From positions 507,001 through 571,000 of the forward strand of contig CAMXCT020002657.1 in the NCBI GenBank assembly GCA_947184155.2: a DNA stretch of 64,000 nucleotides, read 5' to 3'. The notes under the pieces are model-generated. The model was not told the DNA's origin. It saw nothing but the letters and a program-made list of their open reading frames with translations, and searched no databases. Shown piece by piece: positions 1 to 8,488 of the stretch. This DNA is from Cladocopium goreaui (lineage: Eukaryota > Sar > Dinophyceae > Suessiales > Symbiodiniaceae). The position numbers were made by a program, and so were the translations under genes. How positions within the stretch are numbered: position 1 is the stretch's first letter; every line of letters starts with the position of its first letter.

Positions 1-2
1 AG

Positions 3-1388
3 GTCTTGCCTTACTGTATGATCTTGCATAGCTTGGCTTACAGGTATTTAGGTGGAGGCCTATCAGACCCAACATACAAGGATGCCGAATTTCCATACAG
101 ATCCTCTCCACAGATAACAGCAATGTTTTGGAATTTGGGAAACTGGTGCAGAAACAGATTTGAAAAATGCCCGGTTCCAGAAAGATTTCAACAATTCATT
201 CCACACATTGACTACACTATCGATGAGGATCATGAAAAATTTGATGAAACCAAATCACAGTTCAACAATTACTTCATCAATGTCATCAAGAACTTTGGAG
301 GACATCTTTTCATGAATTGCGAGGCTGGTTCGTTGTATCCTCACAGAGAAAGACTCGACGAGGTTGACTTTAAAACTTGCTTCAATGACTATCATGACTT
401 GATGGTGGCAGCTCGCCTTGGAAAGGATGGCTATATCAAGCAAATTGCTGGATATCACACAGATGACAACGACACACGAGTTCGACAAGTCTCATGGGCA
501 ATCTTTGAAGTATCTTGGGGAAAGACAAAGGATCGAGATACAGATGAGATTGTTGACTTGACAAGAGCTAGGATGAGAATGACACGTGTGTGCGTTTATC
601 ACGTCGGACAGAAGTATGCATCAGACTCTGCTGGGATTGTTGGTGAGTGCTTAGCTGTTATGGCTTTTGAGTGTGCCAGATATCAAGTTGACTTCATCGC
701 AGGTGATGGAAACAAGGCATGCTATTACAGCACACCAAAATCTCCAGGTGTCCCTACATATCAACACAGCCTTATCCAATTCTGGATTAACAGAATGGTA
801 GGTGTTGCAACACAAGCCATGCGCAAGAATTTTGATCCAACTTGCCCTCCAATCAGGGTCAAGCATTTCATTTCTTGCAGTTATCGTGACTTGGATTTTC
901 TTGCAACGCACTTGGATGGCATTACAACAGCAACATACACCGACGAGCTCATGAACAAGACAAATGGTAAAGGTGATTGTTGTATGTTAACAGTTGTTGA
1001 GTGGGGTCATTCACGTTTGATGTGTGAGGAACACCCAGAAGACTTTGAGGATGAAGATCACATGAACTATGTGGGTGAATTTTACTTCAAGGTAAATGAA
1101 ACTTGCTTACATGGTGATCACAACATCTTCATGGTTGCTCCAAATGATCGCGATGCTCATAATCCAATTCTTATCCATCTTGATCCTTCTGATATGTCAT
1201 GGAATGAACGACATCATTACAAACAGGCCTACAAGAAGAAGCAGTATGCTGATTCAAGAAAGGAAAGACAGAAGGAGAAAAAGAGAAAGGCATATGAAGA
1301 TCAAGCATCGACGTATCAGGGCAACACAGAGTGGGGTGGATCCTCATCTTCAGCGTCCAGACCATGGAGATCAAGTGAGTGGCGATGA
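3..1388 (+). CDS. Copy A: C-terminal part of ORF3 with EEP (DNase I-like) nuclease domain, truncated by window start
   Basis: The frame is open from the first bases of the window to a TGA at 1386-1388 and is nearly identical to the last ~460 residues of the ORF3 at 13989-17501. It is therefore the 3' coding end of a second copy of the same retrotransposon family. It contains the ordered motifs of the endonuclease/exonuclease/phosphatase fold: WNLGNW, NCEAG, AGDGNKA and HGDHNIF, each as in copy B. The tail is Lys/Arg-rich and then Ser-rich. The frame has no stop or frameshift over this length, so this domain is preserved in two independent copies. The start lies outside the window. The nuclease assignment rests on motif order, not on a database search. 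Confidence 0.7.
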   Translation, partial: VLPYCMILHSLAYRYLGGGLSDPTYKDAEFPYRSSPQITAMFWNLGNWCRNRFEKCPVPERFQQFIPHIDYTIDEDHEKFDETKSQFNNYFINVIKNFGGHLFMNCEAGSLYPHRERLDEVDFKTCFNDYHDLMVAARLGKDGYIKQIAGYHTDDNDTRVRQVSWAIFEVSWGKTKDRDTDEIVDLTRARMRMTRVCVYHVGQKYASDSAGIVGECLAVMAFECARYQVDFIAGDGNKACYYSTPKSPGVPTYQHSLIQFWINRMVGVATQAMRKNFDPTCPPIRVKHFISCSYRDLDFLATHLDGITTATYTDELMNKTNGKGDCCMLTVVEWGHSRLMCEEHPEDFEDEDHMNYVGEFYFKVNETCLHGDHNIFMVAPNDRDAHNPILIHLDPSDMSWNERHHYKQAYKKKQYADSRKERQKEKKRKAYEDQASTYQGNTEWGGSSSSASRPWRSSEWR

Positions 1389-2045
1389 GTGAGTGTACAC
1401 TTCTTTAATTGAAGATAACACAGCATGAGAAGCCGTGTACAGTTTTTCTGTGCGTTCAACTTATTTCACACAGATGGCATATACTCTTTTAGATAGAGAT
1501 AATGCCACAAGTGTCTGAACTTCAATTTAATGTAAAATAGAGACTCTTGTAAATAGAGATACTATATACATTTATCTCCATGAATCATCCGGCGAGCAGA
1601 CCACTCCGAATGGAGCGAACTTCAAAAATTTACCAACTTCGATTTCAGTCCATTGTTTGCTTGAATGAGCAACTTTGGAGATCCGCTATTTCCGTTTATT
1701 TCGTGATTTGGTCAATTGTTTTCGTATGACCTGAATTTCTGAATCTTGCGAACCCGAACTTTTCAATTCGAACTTTCACCGGTAGAGCGAGGCATTTTGC
1801 CTGTGGAGAGACCGTGCGCGAAGCACCATTGGTCACTACTGGAAAAATTAGCGAATCCGCTGTTCTTTTTCGACATGTCCTTAGGACATTCGCTGCTTTC
1901 ACGTGTTTTTCAATTCGAAGCCACTGCGTAACTCCGGTTTCTTTTGCTATTTGCCATTGTGTAGAGAAGTCAGGAAGATACTCTTAATACCAATTGGGTA
2001 CGGCAAGGCGTAGTGCTCTACTCATTGCTTTTGAATTTGTGCCTG
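1389..2045 (+). other. Copy A 3' untranslated region between ORF3 and the LTR
   Basis: This noncoding stretch of about 650 bp is closely matched by 17502-17614 joined to 21194-21736 in copy B. The match shows exactly where the 3.6-kb nested element was inserted in copy B. The last 17 bases (2029-2045, TTTTGAATTTGTGCCTG) lie directly against the LTR, where a polypurine tract would be expected, but they are not purine-rich. Confidence 0.75.
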
Positions 2046-2249
2046 TGTTTTTGTTTCGACCTAATACCTACATAGGTACATGCATGAGTATTGAGCACAT
2101 TTATATGCGCCCTTCAAGGCTCAAGAAAGAGGTATATAGAGTAACCCTGTAGACAAGCACTGACCGGCAACAGGCTGAGAGTAAAAGAGTGCTGTCATTG
2201 GGGAAGACGCCTTAGCTGATCTTGAAGTAGACGCTAGGGCCCCTCTTCA
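2046..2249 (+). repeat. Copy A 3' LTR
   Basis: A 204-bp sequence beginning TG and ending CA, homologous to both LTRs of copy B but with more differences (small indels near 2072, 2124 and 2172) than those two show from each other. It is followed directly by GCCCTCCCCCC, the same target context found at the end of copy B. The 5' part of copy A lies outside the window. Confidence 0.8.
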
Positions 2250-2635
2250 GCCCTCCCCCCTGCACCCCCCCACCCGCTTTTATTTCTTAATTCACTCCCC
2301 TTGCTACCTACTCTCTTTCATTTTTTTCATAGGTATCATTTCTTTGGGCTCATCTTCTCTTTCTTAAGCTTTATTTATATCCATCGAGACTTGAGCCTGT
2401 GTGCTTCTTTCTTGGTACGCATTGCGGGGGGAGGCGCTGCGCCCTCCCCCCTGCACCCCCCCACCCGCTTTTATTTTTTAATCGACTTCCCTTGCTACCT
2501 ACTCTTTTTCGTTTTTTTCATATGTATCGTTTCTTTGGGTTCATCTTCTCTTTCTTAATCTTTATTTATATCCATCGAGACTTGAGCCTGTGTGCTTCTT
2601 TCTTGGTACGCATTGCGGGGGAGGCGCTGCGCCCT
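2250..2635. repeat. Tandem ~190-bp target repeat with G/C palindrome
   Basis: Two near-complete units and the start of a third. Each contains a near-palindrome (2426-2451: six G, AGGCGC, TGC, GCCCT, six C), a pyrimidine-rich block and the landmark TTGGTACGCATTGCGGGG. The landmark recurs at ~2412 and ~2604, giving a period of about 190 bp. Related units lie at 21936-22010 and 22721-22990. Both copy A and copy B end inside the palindrome of such a unit. Confidence 0.8.
2631..2635. other. 5-bp target site duplication (left), GCCCT
   Basis: GCCCT immediately precedes the 5' LTR and recurs at 21936-21940 immediately after the 3' LTR. Removing copy B rejoins GGCGCTGCGCCCT to CCCCCCTGCACC, exactly restoring the uninterrupted target repeat seen at 2431-2456. 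Confidence 0.85.
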
Positions 2636-2834
2636 TGTTTTTGTTTCGACCTAATACCTACCAGGTACTATGCATGAGTATTGAGCACATTTATATGCGC
2701 CCTTCAAGGCTCAAGAGGTATATAGAGTAACCCTGTAGACAAGCACGGACCGGCAACAGGCTGAGTAAAACAAGTGCTGTCATTGTGGAAGACGCCTTAG
2801 CTGATCTTGAAGTAGACGCTAGGTCCCCTCTTCA
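2636..2834 (+). repeat. Copy B 5' LTR
   Basis: 199 bp, TG...CA ends, identical to the 3' LTR (21737-21935) except for T/G differences near 2801 and 2823. It contains a TATA-like TATATAG (~2718) and GGCTCAAG (2708-2715). The latter equals the last eight bases of the conserved dinoflagellate spliced leader, though the match is short. The 5' LTR should drive transcription of the element. No promoter can be proved from sequence. Confidence 0.88.
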
Positions 2835-2836
2835 AG

Positions 2837-2848
2837 TGGTAGCGGAGC
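2837..2848 (+). promoter_or_regulatory. Putative primer-binding site for initiator tRNA-Met
   Basis: TGGTAGCGGAGC begins two bases after the 5' LTR. It fits the complement of a tRNA 3' end (TGG pairs with CCA) and resembles the TGGTA-x-CAGAGC type used by copia elements that prime from initiator tRNA-Met. The exact tRNA is an inference, because the host tRNA sequence is not in the window. Confidence 0.6.
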
Positions 2849-2891
2849 AGTGATCCCTCATTGAGGGTGAGCTCCAGGTAGAGCCCAAGCA

Positions 2892-3746
2892 ATGGCAAGC
2901 CATGGCTATGATGATGATGACTTCGACATTGTCGATGCAGATGAATGGAACCAATATGACTCTTATGCAATGAGAAGAGCACCCCAGCAGACACAGATTC
3001 ACATGACGCAACAAATGACCACAAAGGTAGCTCCAGCATATGATGGGAGAACTAGCTTCTTTGCTTTTGAAGATGCAATTGATGACTGGTGTGACATCAC
3101 GGAGTTAGAACCAGAGAAACGTGGTCCAGCTTTGCGCAATCGACTGGAAGGAGATGCTCAACAATACAAGAGGCTATTGGATAGAGATATGCTCAGGGAT
3201 CCCCAGGAAGGAGTGAACTATTTCAAAAGATTTCTACGACCTCATTTCATCAAAGGTGCCCAGAACGTGTTCTTATACCGTTTCATGCAGTTCATGAAGT
3301 TCAACAGAGGAACCATGGATCTTCAGAAGTGGATGACTAGATTTCAACTCACTGGAAATAGACTTATTGAGTCTTGGATGGATTTACTTCCAGAAGCTAC
3401 AGTGACTAGTCCTGAAGCAATTCTGTTTGTTACACAAAAACGTCAAGAACATGATCGAGATCAACAAGAAAGAGCTGAAGTAGCAGCAGCCTCAGGAGCA
3501 GCTCCACATGTAGTTGTTCCCTGGTCAGATGAACTGGCATTAGTGGCATTCAGACAGTACAATGAGCAGCGTAGACAAGTACAAAGACAAGCATTCCCAC
3601 TGGGTGAAAATTTGCTAGCATTGATTTTTGTAAGTCTAGCTGACCTGAGTCAAGATCAGAGAAATACACTCACAAGTATCATGACACATCGTGGACGAAC
3701 CCTCGATCAATACAATATTCAAGAACTACGTGACCTGTTTTTGTAA
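2892..3746 (+). CDS. gag: Gag, N-terminal segment
   Basis: 284 codons from the first ATG after the primer-binding site to a TAA at 3744-3746. It starts with an acidic stretch, followed by a helical region rich in Phe/Trp/Arg (FFAFEDAIDDWCDI, then RFLRPHF and MQFMKFNRGTMDLQKW). This fits the capsid-like Gag domain of copia elements, which packages the RNA in virus-like particles. The frame stays open directly after the stop. In the homologous gag fragment at 22405-22504 the corresponding codon is AAA, not TAA, so the stop is probably a recent nonsense change in this copy. No other start fits the PBS-to-Gag spacing as well. Confidence 0.75.
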   Translation: MASHGYDDDDFDIVDADEWNQYDSYAMRRAPQQTQIHMTQQMTTKVAPAYDGRTSFFAFEDAIDDWCDITELEPEKRGPALRNRLEGDAQQYKRLLDRDMLRDPQEGVNYFKRFLRPHFIKGAQNVFLYRFMQFMKFNRGTMDLQKWMTRFQLTGNRLIESWMDLLPEATVTSPEAILFVTQKRQEHDRDQQERAEVAAASGAAPHVVVPWSDELALVAFRQYNEQRRQVQRQAFPLGENLLALIFVSLADLSQDQRNTLTSIMTHRGRTLDQYNIQELRDLFL

Positions 3747-4223
3747 ATGTTTTGCACTACCAAAACAGCAGTTGACAATCCATTGATGCAACCCTCTGGC
3801 ATGGCACAGAGAAGATCTTTCCTCGTACTGGATGAAGGTGAATTAGAAGGAACCGACGGCTATTGGGCCGAGGATGAAGAAGACGGCGCAGAAGGATTCC
3901 TGGATGCTTTAGAAGATGTTTTCTGGGTTTATGATGACGCAAACTTCACATGGTATCAGAGAAGGTTCCAAGGCAAATACATCAGACGAGGCAAAGGTAA
4001 AGGAAAGAGGAAAAGGAAAAGGCAAAGGAGGACGAAGGTTCTTCAGATCAAGGAAAGGAAAAGGCCGAGGAAAAGGAAGAAGGAAAGGCCGTGCTCACAT
4101 GGTGAGTGAAGAAGGTATGAAGAAGATTGGCAAGAAGAAGAATGGAATGAAAACTATGACGGCTATTGGGCCGATGATCAGACCTGGACTGAAGGCTATT
4201 GGGCCTATGATGATTCATACTAC
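3747..4223 (+). pseudogene. Gag C-terminal basic region, broken by stop and compensated frameshift
   Basis: It continues in the Gag frame after the TAA. An acidic Trp/Tyr-containing block (DGYWAEDEEDGAEGF) is followed by a very basic block. From about 4003 the Gly/Lys/Arg-rich sequence (GKGKGGRRFFRSRKGKGRG) reads in the +1 frame, whereas from 4110 the original frame again gives acidic YW repeats (DGYWADD, EGYWAYDD). A TGA at 4107-4109 lies in the original frame. The simplest reading is two compensating single-base indels in an A/G-rich tract. The basic repeats presumably bind nucleic acid in place of the CCHC knuckle, which is absent. Confidence 0.6.
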
Positions 4224-7200
4224 ATGGATGAGTATGGATACTTCCAGGGGAAAGGAAAAGGAAAAGGAAAAGGAAAGAAAGGCAAGAAAGGCAAGGATGA
4301 TGATGGCAAAGGAGGAAAGCCAGGAGATGGAAAAGGCAAGTCGAACTACGTTCAACCTCAGACCACATCAGTTCCTGCCATACAGAATCAACAAACTCAA
4401 CAAGCTCATTATTCTTCTGCTGCATCAAGTTCTGGTCATGGTTTCTTTGCATTAGGAAGAACTGCACCATTACGTGTTGATGTTGGAGAGACAGAGCCAG
4501 CACGTGTTGATGTTTTGACATCCACGTATGAACAACAAGAAGTACAACGACGCACTCGTCGTGGAGGACAGAACCAACGTGATGCAACAGCACATCAAAA
4601 CAGAAGGGAAATGAAAAGATTCCCTGTTCTGGTTGGAGAAGTTGATGCACTTCGACAAGGTGTACAACGACGTCCAGCTCGTGTGCCCAGGCAAGTTGGT
4701 CTTCAAGAAGGTGAGGCTTCATGGAAGCCATTGGCAAAAGGCACTTCATTGTTTTCATATGGATGCTCTACAGAGATAGAGGAACCATCAGAGCAGAGTG
4801 CTTTTTCATTTCATACTATACAGACTGATCTGGCATGTGAGAATGGACTAGCTTTTCACACAGAGAATTCTGCACCACCAACTGTGTGTATTCTGGATCT
4901 TGGATGCACAAGAGCTATGGGCTCTCGACGAGCAGTTGAAGCATTTTGCAGATATGTTGACTCACATCCCAACAGTGGACTCTGGTATGAAATTCAGCCA
5001 ACAAGTTCAAGATTCTTCTTTGCAAATTCACAACAATCCAAATGTACTGAGAAGCTCGTGATATTCATGTATGATCATGGATGGAACACTCAGTTTACAG
5101 AATTCGACATTGTCGAAGAAGGTGATGTCCCATTGTTGATGTCACTTCCACAGATGAGAAACCTTGGATTTCAATTTGAACTGACTCCAGAGAAGGCTTA
5201 TTTGTCCTGTGCACGTATTGGCATGAGAAAAATGGTTTTGAGGACAGCCATCAGTACTCATCTTATTCTCGACCTACAAGATGTAGCATGGTACATGAGC
5301 CAAGTTCATTTCAAGACTCCACAAGTCAAAAGTTTCTTTTCACAACACGATCACTTTGAGTACAGCCAGATTGCTGTCAAACAAGATGTTCATGAAGAAG
5401 AAGCTTTGGTGACTGGTGACTACTGGCAAGTGGATCCACTACGTCGTGAACTCATCAGGCACCACAAGGACAAGAGGATGAACTTACATGAGATGACTCG
5501 ATCAGAGAAAACTCCAATTCCAAAAGAACAACTTCTTGATGAGAGAGAGACACACATGGAATTCCAGAAGGGCAAGAAGAAGGTTCTTCACAAGGACAAC
5601 TGGCGCACTGAGAAGAAGAGGTTTTCTGAACAGAGTGAAGAGTTCTGGAAGGGCAAGACCATCTACAAGATCAAGGAGGACTACGTGATCCCAGATGAAA
5701 TTGTCAGAAGTGACATCGATCGTGCAAAGCCCTTTCGTGGAAACATTGATGATCTTTTTCACCCTGAGTCAGCCTCTTCAGTGCCATCAGGTGTACAGAA
5801 GAAGAAGCCAAGCTCCTTAAAGAAGGAGGAAGGCAAACCGATTTCAAATGGACCAGGCTCGAAAAAGATTGAGGTAGGTCCACCTGCAGCCAAGAGACAC
5901 GTAGGTAAGCAGAAACCTCATGTTGTCGATGACTCACAATCAGGTTCATCAAGAAAGAAGGTTGTTGTCTCCTATCCCAAGCTTGATGAAGAAGATGAAC
6001 TTGACATAAGAGCTAGGGAGTTAGGTTTGGACAAGATTGATTCAGATGAACCTCAAGTCATTGAACCAAAACTTTCTGCACCTGCGCGCAACCGTGGTAA
6101 GCAAGATTCAGAAAGTCAAGTTGAGAAACTAGGTAGTGATGCTCTTGAGCCTAGGCGAGTTTCGATTCCACTGCCTGGTAGTGAAGTGCAAGCCATGACA
6201 CCAGCATACAGAAAGATGCTCAGGAAACTGGAGGATAGTGTGGAACTTTACAAACTTCACATCAAACACTATCACATGTCTCCTACTCAATTCAGACGAA
6301 GGACTTCCATGTTAGGACTTCCTGACTCTGTTTATGAGAAGTATGAAGAAATGTACAACAAGTGTCGTGTGTGTAGTACTTCAATTGCACCACCGCCGCG
6401 AGCCAGAATTTCAGGCATACGATCCACCAACTTTGGAGATGTTATCTTTGTTGATCATGCTGAAATTCATTTGAGGAAGAACAAGTATATGGTATTGCTT
6501 GTTCTTGATGGTGCAACCAACTTACTTTGGGCTACGGCACAAAACTCACTGAACAACAAGGAGACCATTCAGGCTCTAAGGTTGTGGACTGATGAACATA
6601 ATTGTATGCCGAAAGCCATCGTAGGTGATGAAGCATTCTTTCAAGAAGACTTTCTGACTTATTACCGAACTCATGGTATCAAGGAATGTCCCTGTGGTTC
6701 AAGAACCCCATGGCCTAACAGAGCTGAATCAGCTGTCAGACTTTTCAAACGACAATGGCAAATCATGTCCAAGAACCTGGAAGATGATAGGTTCAAGGGA
6801 ATTACCATCAGAGAAGCTGTGAAGCGTACTGTTTGGGCCAGAAACACTCAACTCACTGTTAGTGGTTATTCTCCTTTGGAAATTGCCACTGGTAGACGAC
6901 CACCAGATCTTCTGGACATTGAGACTTCTGATCCTGCTCAACTTAGTGTTGATCCTTTACCTGAAGACAAAACACAACTCGAGTTGCAAAGGTTAGCACT
7001 GAGGGCACATCAGGAAGCCAGACAAGCTGCTGACCTCAGACATGACATGGCCAAACGAACAATGCCATCAGATGGACCTTACAAACCAGGTGACAAGGTT
7101 TTCGTTTGGAGTTCCCCTGTCAATGCTAATGCTATTGCTTCAAATGCATGGAAAAAGGAAAGATGGATCAGAGGTACTGTTATCTCCCAGGAAGGTGCTA

Positions 7201-8138
7201 TGGTCAATGTTCATGTTGACAACGCAGTCATGCGTGTCAATCAATCAAAGGTGAGACGTGACCATGATGAATGGCATGATGTTGCTGTTCCTGGACTTGA
7301 CACATCAGAACCTGTTCCACTTGCAGTTGAAGATGAAGATGACTATGAACCAGATATCGCTGAATATGCTGAAGCCTACTTAGGTGAACAGGCTCATTGG
7401 TTCTGTCAAACTGGCAAGTGTGATGTTGTGGAACTTTTCAGTAGCAACACTGGTCTTAGTTGGCACATGGCACGATTGAACATGAAGGTTGGTGAACCAG
7501 TTGACCACAAGCATGGTTGGAGTTTCAACAGTAAGAAGAAACAAAACCAAGTTTGGAAACAACTTGAGAAGCTTGATCCTGAATACGTGTTGATCACAAA
7601 TCCTTCACCAAATTCCTGGAAATACTCGGTATTCAAGTTTTGCCTTGATGTAATGAAATGGCAAGTTGACCGAGGAAAAGGTTTCTTGGTGATTGCACCA
7701 CCTGATTCAGGATTTGCTCAGTTCTTGGCTTGGAAGAAATTTCAGAAGGACAGAATCAAGTATCACATTGGTTGTTTCAACCTTGACATGACAAACTACT
7801 GTCGTTGTGATCCTTCAATCAAGAACTTGCGTGTGTATTACAATCATGATGAAGACTTTGACATGTTGGAACCACAGCATGCCTTCAGTAGAGAAGGGAA
7901 GCTTTGGAATGATCCACAATGGAAGGTCTTACCATCTTACTTGTGTTCATTCATTGCGCAGTTTACACAGCTTGTACCCTTGAGGGACATGAGACAGTAT
8001 TTCTTGTTTGAAGATCTGTTGGAACATTTTGATGATGGAGCATTGTGTGGCACGTCAATGTTTTTGGACCGTGAACCTGAGTGCTCGTGTTTGTTGCAAG
8101 ACTTGCATCATGTTGAGACCTCATTCCAGTGCCGTTGA
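4224..8138 (+). CDS. pol: Pol part 1: protease, integrase and methyltransferase-like domain
   Basis: About 1304 residues from ATG 4224, though the same frame is open from 4110 and probably continues from Gag. Domains in order: a Gly/Lys-rich N-terminus; a retropepsin-like site ILDLGCTRAMG (D225, with Leu where Ser/Thr is usual); an integrase zinc motif (HIKHYH at ~676 to CRVC at ~714); an integrase core with D744, D802 and E835; a basic SH3-like C-terminal region (GPYKPGDKVFVW, ~950); and at ~1067-1240 a Rossmann-type region beginning VVELFSSNTGLSWHM that resembles the SAM-binding start of C5 DNA methyltransferases. Integrase inserts the cDNA and protease matures Gag-Pol. The frame ends at TGA 8136-8138, and homologous coding goes on in another frame, so this is a frameshift. 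Confidence 0.8.
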   Translation: MDEYGYFQGKGKGKGKGKKGKKGKDDDGKGGKPGDGKGKSNYVQPQTTSVPAIQNQQTQQAHYSSAASSSGHGFFALGRTAPLRVDVGETEPARVDVLTSTYEQQEVQRRTRRGGQNQRDATAHQNRREMKRFPVLVGEVDALRQGVQRRPARVPRQVGLQEGEASWKPLAKGTSLFSYGCSTEIEEPSEQSAFSFHTIQTDLACENGLAFHTENSAPPTVCILDLGCTRAMGSRRAVEAFCRYVDSHPNSGLWYEIQPTSSRFFFANSQQSKCTEKLVIFMYDHGWNTQFTEFDIVEEGDVPLLMSLPQMRNLGFQFELTPEKAYLSCARIGMRKMVLRTAISTHLILDLQDVAWYMSQVHFKTPQVKSFFSQHDHFEYSQIAVKQDVHEEEALVTGDYWQVDPLRRELIRHHKDKRMNLHEMTRSEKTPIPKEQLLDERETHMEFQKGKKKVLHKDNWRTEKKRFSEQSEEFWKGKTIYKIKEDYVIPDEIVRSDIDRAKPFRGNIDDLFHPESASSVPSGVQKKKPSSLKKEEGKPISNGPGSKKIEVGPPAAKRHVGKQKPHVVDDSQSGSSRKKVVVSYPKLDEEDELDIRARELGLDKIDSDEPQVIEPKLSAPARNRGKQDSESQVEKLGSDALEPRRVSIPLPGSEVQAMTPAYRKMLRKLEDSVELYKLHIKHYHMSPTQFRRRTSMLGLPDSVYEKYEEMYNKCRVCSTSIAPPPRARISGIRSTNFGDVIFVDHAEIHLRKNKYMVLLVLDGATNLLWATAQNSLNNKETIQALRLWTDEHNCMPKAIVGDEAFFQEDFLTYYRTHGIKECPCGSRTPWPNRAESAVRLFKRQWQIMSKNLEDDRFKGITIREAVKRTVWARNTQLTVSGYSPLEIATGRRPPDLLDIETSDPAQLSVDPLPEDKTQLELQRLALRAHQEARQAADLRHDMAKRTMPSDGPYKPGDKVFVWSSPVNANAIASNAWKKERWIRGTVISQEGAMVNVHVDNAVMRVNQSKVRRDHDEWHDVAVPGLDTSEPVPLAVEDEDDYEPDIAEYAEAYLGEQAHWFCQTGKCDVVELFSSNTGLSWHMARLNMKVGEPVDHKHGWSFNSKKKQNQVWKQLEKLDPEYVLITNPSPNSWKYSVFKFCLDVMKWQVDRGKGFLVIAPPDSGFAQFLAWKKFQKDRIKYHIGCFNLDMTNYCRCDPSIKNLRVYYNHDEDFDMLEPQHAFSREGKLWNDPQWKVLPSYLCSFIAQFTQLVPLRDMRQYFLFEDLLEHFDDGALCGTSMFLDREPECSCLLQDLHHVETSFQCR

Positions 8139-8488
8139 AGCACATCCTTCCACAGAGGTTTACCACTCAGTTACTTGTTCAAACATTGAGGAAGATTGAT
8201 CAGTTGCCAAGGAGTACAGAGGCTAGTGTCAGAGAATCAACTGACCCCAGAATCATTGAATTGATTCCTGGACTTCAAGATGTCAGGAAAAAGACATTGC
8301 CTCAAATGTACTTTGAAGATTGCAGTGTGTTCAGAGGAACTTATGGAAGAGTGAATCCTTTGTTTCAACATCCTGAAGATGCTGTCTTACTCATTTGGAA
8401 ACCTGGTGACTATGATCATGTTTACTTCATGTTTGTGTCACAGTTGTATCCACATCATGAACAGTTCAAATCCATGAATGGAGTATGA
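8129..8488 (+). CDS. Pol linker segment (frame-shifted), between methyltransferase-like domain and RT
   Basis: About 119 codons in a third frame joining the segments before and after it. The stop overlaps the next ATG as ATGA at 8485-8488. The protein (for example ELIPGLQDVRKKTLPQMYFED and YDHVYFMFVSQLYPHHEQFK) has globular composition but no domain I recognise. The frame changes at both ends are most simply single-base indels in one long Pol reading frame. Programmed frameshifting is possible, but no slippery heptamer was identified. Confidence 0.55.
   Translation: MPLKHILPQRFTTQLLVQTLRKIDQLPRSTEASVRESTDPRIIELIPGLQDVRKKTLPQMYFEDCSVFRGTYGRVNPLFQHPEDAVLLIWKPGDYDHVYFMFVSQLYPHHEQFKSMNGV

Noticed and set aside
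3916-4758. Alternative plus-frame (3916-4455) and minus-frame (4048-4758) genes over gag
   Set aside because: The plus frame is the shifted part of the Gag tail, kept open by purine-rich sequence. The minus frame is its complementary shadow.
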